A stretch of 64,000 nt of DNA from Bacteroidales bacterium (lineage in GTDB: Bacteria > Bacteroidota > Bacteroidia > Bacteroidales > Muribaculaceae): contig CP091725.1 in NCBI GenBank assembly GCA_022009815.1, positions 1,922,001-1,986,000 on the forward strand. The letters run 5' to 3'. Each line of letters opens with the position of its first letter. Position 1 is the first letter of the stretch. The notes under the pieces are model-generated. The model worked only from the letters and a program-made list of their open reading frames with translations. It ran no database searches and was not told where the DNA came from. A program made the position numbers and the translations under genes. This document shows positions 19,232-30,639 of the stretch, piece after piece.

Positions 19232-20284
19232 CTATATGTGCATCAAGTCGCGGTAGATGTCGAGCGCAGCCTCCACTTGTTTTACGTCGACCTCGCAGCC
19301 CGTCTCGGCGTTGCCTACGTTGTGGAGAAGCGTGAAGTTGAGTTCGCCGTGCTCGCTTTTCTTGTCGTGGCGCATAAATTCGATGAGCTCTGGATAGTCG
19401 TCGCACGTGATGTGGAATGCACCATAGTGGCGGCACACGTAGTCGGCAAGACGATAGAGTTCGGCTGATGGAAATCCCTTTTCGGTGTGCGACAGCACAG
19501 CCTCCACAACCATGCCCCAAGCCACGGCATATCCGTGGGGCACAGGCGAATTGCGTTTCAAGGCGAGGCTCTCGAAAGCGTGTCCTGCAGTGTGTCCGAG
19601 GTTGAGGGCGCGGCGCAGTCCTTGTTCAAACGGATCCTGCTCCACAATCCGGCGTTTCACGTTGACCGATTCCTCGACGAGGCGCAGCAAGCCGTTGCCT
19701 GCCACATTGTCAAAATCGTAGTCGAGCAATTTGTTGTAGACCGCCTCTCCGTCGAGCAGTCCGTGCTTCAGCATCTCGGCATAGCCTGACTTCAGTTCGC
19801 GTTCGGGAAGGGTGCTGAAAAAAACAGTGGAGATTATCACAGTCTCTGCCTCCTTAAACACTCCGATTTCATTTTTCAGACCGTTGAAATTCACGCCCGT
19901 CTTTCCTCCCACAGCCGCGTCGACGGCGCTGAGCAGCGTTGTCGGGATGTTGATGAAGCGGATGCCACGTTTGAATGTGGCGGCGGCAAAGCCACCGAGG
20001 TCGGTCACTACGCCTCCTCCGATGTTGACAAGCAGAGATTTGCGGGTGGCGCCACCTTTCTGCAGCGCATTCCAAACGGCTTGTGCGCTGTCAAGGTTTT
20101 TGTTGATGTCGCCAGCTGGGATGACAATTTTCTGCCATTCAGAATGGAGGCGGAAAGAAGCGAGACTCTCGCGCTCTACATTCTCGTCGGTCAGAACAAA
20201 CACGTTGCGTGGCGACAGTTGCTCGACGGCTTTGTTCAAGGCATCGCCGACAGAGTTTGTGAAAATAACGTTCTGATGTTTCAT
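19232..20284 (-). CDS. aroB: 3-dehydroquinate synthase
   Basis: A 350-residue NAD- and metal-dependent enzyme, the second step of the shikimate pathway. Motifs: VNIGGGVVTDLGGFAAATFKR (NAD loop), IPTTLLSAVDAAVGGKTGVN, SGYAEMLKHGLLDG and LNLGHTAGHAFE with the metal-binding His. The usual C-terminal HGYAVAWGM is also present. It overlaps by 4 nt the HAD phosphatase gene upstream. Intact. Confidence 0.95.
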   Translation of the reverse strand: MKHQNVIFTNSVGDALNKAVEQLSPRNVFVLTDENVERESLASFRLHSEWQKIVIPAGDINKNLDSAQAVWNALQKGGATRKSLLVNIGGGVVTDLGGFAAATFKRGIRFINIPTTLLSAVDAAVGGKTGVNFNGLKNEIGVFKEAETVIISTVFFSTLPERELKSGYAEMLKHGLLDGEAVYNKLLDYDFDNVAGNGLLRLVEESVNVKRRIVEQDPFEQGLRRALNLGHTAGHAFESLALKRNSPVPHGYAVAWGMVVEAVLSHTEKGFPSAELYRLADYVCRHYGAFHITCDDYPELIEFMRHDKKSEHGELNFTLLHNVGNAETGCEVDVKQVEAALDIYRDLMHI

Positions 20285-21025
20285 AACTGTTGCTTTCTGA
20301 GGTTGATGATAGATGGCAGAGCGTCGGCAAACGCTTCCATGGTTGGATATACGATGTCGGCACCGTTTTCAAGCATGATGTCTTCCGGAATAGGTCCGGT
20401 GGTGATGCCGATGGTGAAGCATTTTGCCACACTTCCGGCCTTCACGCCGAGAGGCGCGTTCTCAATCACGATCGACTGCCATGGCTGCACTCCAGCTTTG
20501 TCCATTCCCATAAGGTATGGTTCAGGGTCTGGCTTGCCGTGACGCACATCGTGGGCGGTCACCTTCAGCGGTGCGGAGAAAATGCCTGGATAGTCGGCGT
20601 TCAGACGGTCGAGCAGGGTGGCTTGTCCGGAGCCCGTGACAAGCACGCGGGCGATGTCGGCATCGCGCAGCGTGTTGAGCATCCGTGCAGTGCCCTGTAT
20701 CTGACCCACCTTGCCCAGAGCCGTGAAATATTCGGCTTTCTTTGCATATATCGCCTTGCATTCATCATCGCTGACGTTGTCGCGGTTGCATTCGCGCTCT
20801 TCCATAAGTCGGATTATCGCCGCTCCGGTCATACCTTCATACAGGAAACTCATTGTCGGCATAGTGCCATCCTCTTTCCGCGGCAAGGCGTTTCCATGCG
20901 CGCGAGTGGTTGGGCATTGAGTCGTAAAGCACACCGTCCATGTCGATCAGGGCGGTGCTTATCGGCGTGGCGGAAAAGCCAGTGCGTTTTAGGTAGTCGG
21001 CGTATGCAGTTTCTTCTCTTGTCAT
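20281..21025 (-). CDS. HAD-superfamily phosphatase / beta-phosphoglucomutase-like, one frame break
   Basis: About 247 residues with the break bridged. Motif I is IDMDGVLYDSMPNHSRAW (nucleophile Asp and Asp+2), motif II VLVTGSGQ, motif III Lys in VRHGKPDPEPYLMG, motif IV SIVIENAPLGVKAG. The helical cap fits the beta-phosphoglucomutase-like subgroup; the substrate is unknown. The frame changes between 20840 and 20885, between RGWHYADNEF and LYEGMTGAAI. It sits between the AsmA-like gene (9 nt) and aroB (overlap). Confidence 0.82.
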
Positions 21026-21034
21026 GATTGTTTG

Positions 21035-24000
21035 TCAGTTTTTAGGTTTGACCGCCTCTTTTTCGCGTATCGCTGCAGAGCTGCGCGTTGAGCGGCGTTT
21101 CTTGCCTTTTTTATCTTTTGTTTTCTTGTCGGTCTTTGATGGTTGAGCCACCGCTGTCGTGTCGGGTGCCTCAATCAGCCCGTTGGCAATCAGTTGCAGA
21201 CTGTCGGCGGCTGTCAATCGGTCGTCTTCGCGGATGGCATCAAAACCCCGGCGGCGGTTGTTGGTGTCGGGCACCGGACCGTTGTGATGGTGCTGTTCCT
21301 CACGCAGCCCGGCTTCGGCTCCGCGCCGGAAAATCTCATCCATCTGCCTGAACAGATTCTTTGGTGGTTTCAGTGATTGATGAGGTCTGAGCCACCTCGT
21401 TTTCCTTTAGCTTCGCCTTTCCAAGTCGGAACTTCATATTGTCTTTGAGGATGTTTCCGCTCAGATTGATTCCGAATTTAAACGGAAGCGGAGAGTCGAG
21501 TACGGAAATGTGGTATTTATAGTTGGTGTCGAAGTCGTTCCATCCAACCACGGCGAGTTTGTAGCGGTCCATGCGCAGAATGAAAGGGTAGACGTCAAGT
21601 TGCGAGTTGAGCGCGGTGGCCTCTACCGAGAGGCTGTCGATCACATTGCGGTTGCGGTTCTTGAAACGCAGCATTTTCGATACCTGTCGGAATGTTTCGG
21701 TGTCGAGCAGCACGAGGTCTTTCCGCTGATGTTGAGGGCGGCGCTCGTCGTTGGCAGTATGACGTTCATCAGAGTGTCGATTTTTGTCGTGGCTGCCAGA
21801 CGGGCGTTGATTACCCCGTCGATGCCTTTCATCATCGGCATTATGGAATCGAGTTCAGGCATTATCTTCATCAGTCGTCCCACTTTGATGTCGTGCAGGT
21901 CGAGCATCAGCCCGAGCCCGATGTCGTTGCGGTTGGCTGTGGCATAGATCATGTCGAGTTTCATCGAGCCGTCGTTGCTGTTTGCCGACAGGTCGCGCAG
22001 GCTCAATACGCCATTTTTCATGCCGATTGATGAGTGCAGACGGTTGAGCACAAGGTTGGCGTAATAGGTGGTGTCGTTCATCAGGTCGATGTCAACCACC
22101 ACGTTGCTTGGCACGAGGATGGCATAGCGTATCGTGTCGACGTCTTCCTGTGTGGCGCTCTCCACCTTGCGTTGCATGTGCTCGTCATCATCGTTGGCAT
22201 TGATTGTGAACGAAGCTTTTTGCGCCTCGTTGTTCGCAAAATTGTTACCCTTGTACATTGCCGCCATTAGTTCGTTGAGGTCGAGAGTGCGTGAGTTGGC
22301 AACAAGCGAGATGGTCAGCGGGTTGCGTCGCGAGCCGAGCAGCGTGCTGCGGATATTGTCAACCGCACCCGTCAGCTGCAAGTCGCTTTTGCCCACACGG
22401 TAGGTTATGTTGTTGATGGCTAGCTTCTGGGTGTTGAATGTGACGTCGACGTCGCTCAGACGGTTTCTGAGCGGGAAATAAGGAGTGAACAGACGGCCTC
22501 TGAGGGCTGTTATTTTTCCGTTGAAATCCCAGTTGCGTATCAGTCGCTGCCACTGCCTGTCGATGGCAAAGTCGGCGCGGAATGAGGTGTCGGCTGCCTC
22601 CTCAGCCAACCGCCTTTGTCGGCGTTCTTTTCTGTAGATTGTCCTCAGAGAGTCGCGGCTGAGATTGGGATACAGACGCTGCAGAGAGTCTATCCGAGCC
22701 TCTGTCCGTGAGTTTTGTTTCTTCACGCGCTTGTTTGCGCTCAGCTGTATGTTGCCTTCACGCAGACTCATCATCGTGGTGCGGTCCCAATAGCGTATGC
22801 GGTCTGCTTTGATGCCGAAGCTCAATATCGGAGTGCGTCCAAGTCCTTGGAACCGTCTTATTGAGGCATTTGTTTCCATCCCCGACATTTGCATCTGTGT
22901 TGAGTCGGGGAGGCTCAGCATGGTAAAGCGTCCAAGCGTGATGCGTCCGCCGAGAGGCGTGATGGCTGTGGTGTCCATCAGGTTGTGCATTTCTCCGGTG
23001 CTGCCCACTCCGGCTTTTAGACGGCTGGCGGTGACATGTCCGTGCGGGTCGGAAATGATTGCCGAGTCTATTTGTATGGAAGCCATGAGAAGGTTGCGTG
23101 TGATGTTGTCCTGTCCTTTGATTTTGCTGTCGGTGCCGAAGCGAATTACGCTGTGGTCGACAAACATGCGCAGCGAGTCGGAAGGCACGGAATAGCGCAC
23201 GTTGCTCAGTGTGGCGTTGCCGTTGGCGCGGATGCGGTGGAAGGTGTTGACAGAAAAGTCGCTGACGTGGAATTTCACGTCGGTGTTGAGCGAGAACAGT
23301 CCGGAAATCGTGAACGGCAGTTGCTTTGGAGCAAGCCGAGATGCGCGTGCAAGGTCGAGCCGACCTTTGATTTTGGCTTTTACCGACGGGTCTTTTATTA
23401 TTTCTGTAGCAGAGCCTGATATGTCAAGACTGATACCGAATCCTTCCATCAGCAGTTTGTTGAGAGTCAGTTGGCTGGCATCGGGATTCTTCCCGTTGAA
23501 CGCAATCTTTGCATCAGCGGCAAACTTGTCAATCCTGGCATTGTGGCGTGTGTTGGCAACGTAGCATTCCGGGATGGTCAGTTGCGCTGCGAATGTTGGC
23601 AGGTCTTTCCGCCTACGACGTATGGCTTTTCAAGGTGCAGCGCCATCGACAGTTGCAGGTTGGTGCTGTATTCGTCAAGACTTTTGCGGTATTTGTCGGG
23701 GGCGTTTGCCAATACCTTGTCGTAGACCACAGGACCTATGCCTATGTCGAGTTTGTCGACCGATGTCTTGTCTGCCATCTTTATCGCCGCGCTGATTGTG
23801 GCGGGCACATCTGCTATGTTGATTGAAAAATCGGTGAGAGCCAGATTCTCGGGTTTGGCAATGTCCCAAGCCACGTCGCCTCCAAGACGGAATGGCACAG
23901 AATGGTTTATATCGGCTTCGGGAACGCTTGCTTTGACGTTGCCTCCAAAGGCGAGGCGATAGCGTTTCTCCTTGTCTTTGAAATTTAGCGAAAGGGTGTC

Positions 24001-24647
24001 GGTGTGCAGCGTGAAGTCCATGCCGCTTTTGAGGTCACGGTAGCGGATGCCGCGGTTGTTAACGATGTTGAGGTGCTCAAGCACGAGCGACTTCAAGACG
24101 ATTGGCGTGCTCTCGCTCTTTTCCTTGCTTGGTGGCACAATCATGTAGTTGTTGAGGGAGTCGTTGACCGTCACAAGGTTGACTTTCGGGGAGTCGACAA
24201 AGATTTCTTTTATCTCAACGTCCATCAATGCAAGACGCGCAAGATTGAACCGTGCGCGCATGCAGCCCACGTCGAGCAGCGAGTCTACGCCTGCTGGCAG
24301 CGAAGCCTTATGCTTGTCGAGCGTGCGAGAGCGCACATTTAGACCATCGACGTCGATGGTCATGTATGGGAACGTTTCCATACGGTCAGTTCCATACGCT
24401 TGATTTTAACATCCGCGTTGAGGTTCTCGTTGGCAAGGCGTTCGGCAATAGGTGTCAGCCGGTCGGGTGTCAGAATCCACACCGTCAGGCACAGCGCCAT
24501 TACCAGCAGCGCCGCCACCGACCCGACAGTCCATGCTGCCGTTTTCAGTGTTAGTGCAAGCCATCGAGGCATACGCTTGTCTACTGGCTTCGCAGCCTTT
24601 TCTGTCGCTGTTTTCTCTGATATGTTTTTGTTTGTATTCTCTTCCAT
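21035..24647 (-). CDS. AsmA/TamB-like envelope biogenesis protein, four frame breaks
   Basis: A protein of about 1,200 residues: short cytoplasmic N-terminus, one membrane segment (TVGSVAALLVMALCLTVWIL, near residue 40), then a long periplasmic beta-rich region with the AsmA-like opening LTPIAERLANENLNADVKI. The C-terminal tail is polar and Lys-rich (DKKTKDKKGKKRRS). Such proteins are thought to form lipid-conducting grooves between membranes. Breaks near 24385, 23600 and 21705 are each repaired by restoring one A to an A-run (for example VVGGKDLPTFAAQLTIP and SGKDLVLLDTETF). A break near 21355 needs two. With four simple breaks it is most likely one intact gene. Confidence 0.78.
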
Positions 24648-24698
24648 AATCGATTGATAGTGCAAAAATAGCGAAAAAATGGCGAATGAAAAGGGATT

Positions 24699-25247
24699 TT
24701 AGATGTCTGGTATGTCGGTGATGTAGCCGTTCATTATGGCATATACGCTCAGTCCGGAGACACTGCGTATGCCGAGTTTGGCTGAAATATTCTTGCGATG
24801 GGTCAATACGGTGTTGATGCTGATAAACAGACGGTCGGCTATTTCTTTGTTGGTAAACCCTTTCGCCAACAGGCAAAGCACGTCGATTTCACGTTGCGAC
24901 AGCTCGTTGCCGTCGGAGCGGTTGTGGCGCGACGTCTCGATTATGTCGCCGAGTTGCTTTAGAAATGCAGCCTCGTCGCAATGGCGGTTGAGCGTAAAGC
25001 CGATATTGTCGTCGGTTGAGTTGGACAGCAGGGCAAGCCGGTTGCGCTTGGGGATGAAAAATCCTGGCAGGGAGGCGAAGGCGTCGGCGTCGGCAATAAA
25101 CAGGTCGGCGGCAATGTCGGGTTCTGCTGCCACTGCCGATGGTCTTGTCCACGAAGCCTCCACGTCGAACATATTGGCAAGAGTCTGTTTCAGACCTATT
25201 GCCACAGCCGTGTCGTCGGTGATGATTCTGACATTCAGATTTGTCAT
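24699..25247 (-). CDS. LuxR-family transcriptional regulator
   Basis: A 182-residue protein. The C-terminal 65 residues form a LuxR-type helix-turn-helix (LSQREIDVLCLLAKGFTNKE then IADRLFISINTVLTHRKNIS). The N-terminal 110 residues resemble a degenerate receiver domain (VRIITDDTAVAIGLKQTLA). A receiver-like acidic pocket or clear phosphorylation Asp is not obvious, so it may not use phosphorelay. It lies 12 nt downstream of the hemerythrin-like gene, suggesting a functional pair. Confidence 0.8.
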   Translation of the reverse strand: MTNLNVRIITDDTAVAIGLKQTLANMFDVEASWTRPSAVAAEPDIAADLFIADADAFASLPGFFIPKRNRLALLSNSTDDNIGFTLNRHCDEAAFLKQLGDIIETSRHNRSDGNELSQREIDVLCLLAKGFTNKEIADRLFISINTVLTHRKNISAKLGIRSVSGLSVYAIMNGYITDIPDI

Positions 25248-25259
25248 AGCGTCACGTCG

Positions 25260-25942
25260 TTAAGAGTTTCGCGAGTTGAGCGCATCGACAAGCGGTCGGA
25301 GCACGCGGTTGCGGATGCGGTTGTTCTGGCAAATGTCCTTTTCAAGACTGATGACGGCGAAAAGCACAGCGTGGCATAGGTTGCGGTCGTAGTCGCCACG
25401 CAGATGAATCACAAACATGTTTATCAAGTCGCTCAATTTGTCCTCGATTGAGTCTGATTCCGCCTGTACGGCATTGCCGGCAACAGAAACTTCGGAGTTC
25501 GACTGTTCGGCAGAGATTATGGCGTCAAACCATTGGTTGTCGCTGTCGATGCGCCGCTCTATCTCCGTTTTCACCTCTCTGTAGAAATTAAACAGCAACG
25601 GCAAGTTGTTGTTTGAGTCGCTGCGCGATATGAGAGCTGCGAAATGACGCTCGATGTTTGGCAGCTGGTTGCGCAGGTAGGAGTTGTTTGTCTTGCGCAG
25701 ATAGTCGACCACGTCGCCGGCATTGAAAGCTCCGGTCACATTTCCAGAAAAAACGATTCGTGGATGAACGCGTTAAGGATTGTGATGAAAAATGATGTGT
25801 CGATGCCTTTTTCTTTGCAGATTGACTTTATGGTGCGGTCGCCCACACCGAGCACTATGTCGAAGCGGTTGATTACTGGGACAACCGAAGGCTCGTCGAC
25901 AATCACTTCGCAAAGCTTGGTGTCAGGAGTTACTAATGCCAT
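25260..25942 (-). CDS. RIC/ScdA-like hemerythrin-domain protein, one frame break
   Basis: About 226 residues with the break near 25745 bridged (GAAAATGTG reads GAAATGTG; repaired FFLENVTGAFNAGDVVDYLR). The N-terminus (VVPVINRFDIVLGVGDRTIK) is of the DUF542 type found in iron-sulphur repair proteins. The rest is a four-helix hemerythrin-like domain with spaced His residues (YLRNQLPNIERHF, MFVIHLRGDYDRNLCHAVLF). In Bacteroidales this family is linked to oxidative or nitrosative stress; that role is inferred. It overlaps the 3-prime end of the 5-FCL gene and precedes a LuxR regulator. Confidence 0.75.
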
Positions 25943-26491
25943 ATTGCTGAATTCTTATGGTTTCTTCGTCGGTGACGATTGTTGGAATCTTTATGTCGTG
26001 AGGTTCTGCCGGAATGTGCTCCACTATCTGGATGGCGTAGGCGGCGCCTATCAGCGGACAGGTGGCGTTGTGCAGCAGACGGTCGTAGAATCCGCGTCCG
26101 CGTCCGAGACGGTTGCCGCGGCGGTCGAATGCCATAGCCGGAACAACAACAAGGTCAATCTCTGAAATGTCGCGGCATTCGTTGCCCGTTGGCTCGTCGA
26201 TGCCGAATGCTCCTTCTGCGGTATTGCCGGGTCGGTAGGGCAGTATGTCAAGGTCGTCGCCGTTGACGCGCGGCAGGAAAATCTGTTTTCTGCCATACCA
26301 GCGGCTGATGAATTCATCGGTGGAGATTTCATCGGGCAGGGAGGCGTAGACGAGTATGCGGTCGGCATCGATAAACTCCTGGCATTGCTCGAGCCGTGAG
26401 AAGCATTTGCTGGCGGCAATTGCCTTATGTTCATCGGTAAGCATGCGCTTGAGCTGACGGATGTCGCGTCTGATGTCGGTTTTGTAGCCAT
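25923..26491 (-). CDS. 5-formyltetrahydrofolate cyclo-ligase, one frame break
   Basis: About 189 residues. The ATG at 26489-26491 overlaps the S41 protease stop. One A missing near 26478 gives MATKTDIRRDIRQLKR after repair. Family features: N-terminal Arg/Lys-rich helix, YASLPDEISTDEFI, IFLPRVNGDDL and the phosphate-binding GRGRGFYDRLL, followed by IGAAYAIQIVEHIPAEPHD. It converts 5-formyl-THF to 5,10-methenyl-THF with ATP. Usual length. Confidence 0.85.
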
Positions 26492-28137
26492 CACCGTTTC
26501 CCTTTCTTTTTCTTGGTGTTTGTCAGAGTGATTGGAAACTTGCCCTTGCCGTCGTTGAGTGCTTTCAAGGCGGCGTTGACTGTATTGTCGGTGCGGTTGT
26601 AATAGCGGTAGAACTCTTCTGAGCCGAGCACGTCGCGAATCACGAGGGCACGCAGCTGGCGTGCTATCAGCGAACGGCTAAGGTTTATGTAGTACCAACG
26701 CATCGGCACGCCGTTGTCGCGGGCATAGCATACAAATCGTATGTCAGGGCGTCGTCTGACGGCATCATGCCCATCAGCTGCTTGACGGTCTTGACGTTTT
26801 TCAGCTGGTCGCGGTTGATGTCGACGTAGGTGTAGACATATTGCTGCAGCAGCCCGAGGTTGGCGACGGCGCGGTAGTAGGTGGTGATACCAGTGGTGTC
26901 GTTGGGCACAAATATGTCGGGCACGATTCCTCCGCCACCATATACGATTCTTCCGTTGGCAGTGCGGAAAATCCTGCTTTTGTCCACCTTGATGCTGTCG
27001 GCGCTGTAGAGCTCGCCGTGGGTGTATCGGTCGTAGAGCTCCTTTGAGTAGTCGTCTTCGTCACCAAGCGTGTAGTCTTTCTGTATGCATCGGTGCGACG
27101 GCGTGTAGTAGCGGGCTATGGTCAGACGGATGGCGCTGCTGTCTGGCAGGTAAATCTGCTTCTGCACCAGTCCTTTTCCAAACGACCGTCGACCCACAAC
27201 AAGTCCGCGGTCGTTGTCCTGCAACGCTCCTGCCATAATCTCGCTGGCGCTTGCCGAATACTCGTCGATCAGCACGGCAACCTGAGCGTCGTGGAATGAG
27301 CCTTGGTCATCGCTCCACACCTGTATGTCCTCACGCTCTTTGCGTCCTTTTGTGTAGACAATAAGTTCGCCCTGTTCCAAATTCGTTGACCATCAGGATA
27401 GCCATTTCCATATATCCGCCGGGGTTGCCGCGGAGGTCGACTATGTAGCGGGAGGCGCCGTCTTTCTTCAGCTTCGACAACGCTGCGAAAAACTCATCGT
27501 ATGTGTTCTTTCCGAACTGTGCGATTTTGATGTATCCTGTCTTGTCGTCAAGCATATACGACACGTCGATGGTGTTCATCGGGATGTCGTCGCGTGTGAT
27601 GGTGAAAGTCAGCGTCTTCTTTGATGTGTTGCGTTTCACTCCGATTCTCACCTTTGTGCCTTTTTCTCCGCGGATTTTGCTGCGGATGCCCTCTGCCGTC
27701 AGCGTGCCGCCGACAATCGACTCTCCATTGACCGAGATTATGCGGTCGCCGGCAAGCATTCCCACTTTTTCCGCCGGTCCGTTGGGAATCACTTGGTCGA
27801 CGTTGGCGGTGTCGTTCATCATGAAGAACGACACGCCGATGCCGCTCATCGAGCCGTCGAGTTTCTCGTTCTCTGCACGGATGTCGGAAGCGGGAATGTA
27901 GTATGAATGCGGGTCGAGGTTGCCGATGATTGCCGGAATGGCTTGCTCCACAAGGTCCTTCACGTCGATGGAATCAACGTATTCACTCTGGATCAAGTTG
28001 AGCACAGCATTAATTTTGCGGTCTTTGTCGAGGGTGAATTTTTTTGTTGATATGTAGTTGCCTATGACGATACCGAGCACAATCGCTATCGAGATAACCA
28101 ATGGATACCAAATTATGGAATTATGTTTAATTCTCAT
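26491..28137 (-). CDS. S41 family C-terminal processing peptidase, two frame breaks
   Basis: About 549 residues: N-terminal membrane anchor (IIWYPLVISIAIVLGIVIGN), a PDZ domain (GIGVSFFMMND, VIPNGPAEKVGMLAGDRIIS), and a protease core with RYIVDLRGNPGGYM and the catalytic Ser/Lys in DEYSASASEIMAG and RRSFGKGLVQKQ. It is a periplasmic processing protease of Prc/CtpA type. Breaks: near 27370 (a five-T run reads as three in VNEFLEQGELIV) and near 26730 (one base missing in YDLYAYARDNGVPMRWYY). Confidence 0.88.
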
Positions 28138-28151
28138 TCTATTGTTGTTTG

Positions 28152-28601
28152 TTATAGATTGTTTTCCGCTTCAGTGTCAGTGTTGATAAAAGAGCATTCC
28201 ACTCCTGCCTCGCGCAAAAGGTCGAGTCCGTCGCTGAGCCGGTAGAGCTTGGAGAAGACCACGCGCTTGATGCCGGCTTGGATTATCAGCTTGGCGCACT
28301 CGATGCATGGAGAGTCGGTCACATAGAGCGTGGCACCGTCGCTGCTGTTGTTGCTTCGCGCCACTTTCGTGATGGCGTTTGCCTCTGCATGGAGCACGTA
28401 TGGGAAGGTGTGGTTGGTCTCGTCCTCACAAACGTTGTCAAAGCCCGAAGGAGTGCCGTTGAACCCGTCGGAGATAATCATTTTGTCCTTGACCAGCAGC
28501 GCGCCCACTTGGCGTCGCCGGCAATATGAATTTTCCGCCCATATCTGAGCCATCCGCAGGTAGCGGTGGTCGAGCAGATGTTGCTTTATTGAATTGTCCA
28601 T
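28152..28601 (-). CDS. Deoxycytidylate (dCMP) deaminase
   Basis: A 149-residue zinc-dependent deaminase with the zinc and catalytic motif HAEANAITKVAR and CIECAKLIIQAGIKRV. The N-terminus (YLRMAQIWAENSYCRRRQVG) and GFNGTPSGFDN are typical of ComEB/dCMP deaminases. It makes dUMP for thymidylate synthesis. It lies upstream of the S41 protease (14 nt) and could share its transcript. Confidence 0.9.
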   Translation of the reverse strand: MDNSIKQHLLDHRYLRMAQIWAENSYCRRRQVGALLVKDKMIISDGFNGTPSGFDNVCEDETNHTFPYVLHAEANAITKVARSNNSSDGATLYVTDSPCIECAKLIIQAGIKRVVFSKLYRLSDGLDLLREAGVECSFINTDTEAENNL

Positions 28602-28751
28602 TTCTTACGCATTGAACATCAAAATGTTGGCAATAATACAGTTGCCTTGTATGCATTGTTTGCAATCAGTCTGCAAATACGAATTTTCAGCGTGATATTG
28701 ACCGCCTAACACTACTTTTTTGTTAAATTCTCGCTATCTCGCAGATTTTTC

Positions 28752-28759
28752 GTATTTTT
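28752..28759 (+). promoter_or_regulatory. -7 box before pdxA
   Basis: TATTTTTG fits TAnnTTTG and ends 13 nt before the first ATG (28773). No well-spaced TTTG is seen upstream. Confidence 0.4.
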
Positions 28760-28772
28760 GTAGATTGAAAAA

Positions 28773-29904
28773 AATGCATAATATGGCTCAGAACAAAAAA
28801 ATACGCGTTGGCATTACCCACGGGGACATCAACGGGATTGGATATGAAGTGATAATGAAGGCGCTTGAGGATCCTTTGATGACGGATCTGTGCACGCCGA
28901 TTGTTTATGGCTCGTCGAAGGCGCTGTCATACCATCGCAAGGCTTTGGAGATGGGAAACGTGAACTTCACGCTTGTGCCGCGGGCGGAGGATGCCGCCGA
29001 CGGTGTCAACAACTTGGTGGAAGTGGTCGACGGTGAGGTGAGAATCGAGCTCGGATCGCCGAGCGAGGCTGCAGGAAAGGCTGCGCTGGCTGCGCTGAAA
29101 CGTGCTGCCGACGACCTGCGCAACGGCATCATCGACGTAATGGTGACGGCGCCTATCAACAAAGACTCCATCCAGGGCGAAGATTTCCATTTTCCGGGTC
29201 ACACGGAGTTTTTGGAATCGCGCATCGGCGAGGGCAACAAGGCGCTGATGATTCTTTTCGACGACCATCTGCGCGTGGCGCTGGTCACCACCCACTTGCC
29301 TTTGGCTCAGGTGCCTGAGGCGATAACAAAAGATGCCATCGTGGAGAAACTTGAAATCTTCAATGATTCCCTGAAAAAGGATTTCGACATCATAAAACCG
29401 CGCATCGCTGTGCTGTCGCTCAATCCGCATGCCGGGGAGAACGGTATGCTCGGCACGGAGGAGAAGGAGGTGATAACGCCTGCCATTGAAGAGGCTTATT
29501 CAAGAAAAATCATGGCATTCGGACCGTATGCCGCAGACGGATTCTTCGGCAGCGGGCAGTATACGCACTTTGATGGTGTGCTTGCCATGTACCACGATCA
29601 GGGTCTGGCTCCGTTCAAGACAATCGCGATGGACGACGGCGTGAATTTCACTGCCGGACTCCCGTATGTGCGCACTTCGCCCGACCACGGCACTGGATAT
29701 GACATCGCCGGAAAGAACCAGGCAAGCGAGGCCTCGCTGCGCTCTGCGATTTTCAAGGCTATCGACATCTTCAGAAACCGCACGCGCTTTTATGAAATGA
29801 ACGCACATCCGTTGCGTCGCCAGTACTACGACAAGAGCGGCGACAAGGAGGTGCTCGACTTGACAAAGGACGATGATGAGTCGTCGGAAATCCTTAACGC
29901 TTAA
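28773..29904 (+). CDS. pdxA: 4-hydroxythreonine-4-phosphate dehydrogenase
   Basis: About 376 residues; starts at 28773 or at 28782 (MAQNKKIRVGITHGDINGIG). Family motifs are VMVTAPINKDSI, FPGHTEFLESRIG, VALVTTHLPLAQVPEAIT, SLNPHAGENGMLG and MYHDQGLAPFKTI, with metal-binding His residues. It makes the vitamin B6 precursor 3-amino-1-hydroxyacetone phosphate. It leads the plus-strand cluster of inositol-lipid genes, 13 nt before the nucleotidyltransferase; a functional link to inositol lipids is not implied. Confidence 0.93.
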
Positions 29905-29917
29905 AAACGAAAGAAAA

Positions 29918-30619
29918 ATGAACTATGCGATAATAGCCGCTGGCGAGGGTTCGCGTCTCGCACAAGAGGGCGTGGCAAAACCAAAACCGCTTGTCGACAT
30001 CTGTGGCGAACCGATGATAGGCCGCCTGATAAATCTTTTCTGCCGCTGTAATGCGGAGAGCATCAGCATAATCGTCAACGAGCAGATGACTGAGGTGCGC
30101 GAATATATTGAGAGCCTCTCGCTCGACATCCCGCTGAACCTGGTGGTGAAGACAACTCCGAGCTCGATGCACAGCTTTTTCGAGCTTTCAAGGGTGATCC
30201 CGAAAGGACGCTTCTGCCTGACAACGGTCGACACTATCTTCCGCGAGCAGGATTTCCGTCCATATATCGAGGCGATGGAGGCTGATGAACGTTATGACGG
30301 AATGATGGCGGTGACCGACTATATAGACGATGAGAAGCCCCTGTATGTGCAGACCGACGACGATTTGAACATCACGGCTTTCCGCGACGAGCGGTATGAT
30401 GGTGCAAAATACATTTCGGGAGGCATATACGCTCTCAATGAGAAAGCCATCGATGTGCTTGCCGACTGCATGGAGCGAGGCGTGGCGCGTATGCGCAACT
30501 TCCAGCGCGCGCTCGTCGACGCGGGTCTGAGACTGAAGGCGTATCCGATGGGGAAAATTCTTGATGTAGACCATGCCGGCGACATCGAGAAGGCGGAAAA
30601 TTTCATCAACAGCAAATAA
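29918..30619 (+). CDS. NTP transferase (sugar/inositol-phosphate nucleotidyltransferase-like)
   Basis: A 233-residue nucleotidyltransferase with the N-terminal signature IIAAGEGSRLAQEG and KPKPLVDICGEPMIGRLI, and a metal-binding Asp in TTVDTIFREQD. The C-terminal half ends in PMGKILDVDHAGDIEKAE. In the Bacteroides inositol-lipid cluster a gene of this type sits next to the PIP synthase genes. Activation of an inositol or sugar phosphate is therefore inferred, not proven by sequence. Confidence 0.8.
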   Translation: MNYAIIAAGEGSRLAQEGVAKPKPLVDICGEPMIGRLINLFCRCNAESISIIVNEQMTEVREYIESLSLDIPLNLVVKTTPSSMHSFFELSRVIPKGRFCLTTVDTIFREQDFRPYIEAMEADERYDGMMAVTDYIDDEKPLYVQTDDDLNITAFRDERYDGAKYISGGIYALNEKAIDVLADCMERGVARMRNFQRALVDAGLRLKAYPMGKILDVDHAGDIEKAENFINSK

Positions 30620-30639
30620 AGTTTAGAAACAACATACAA

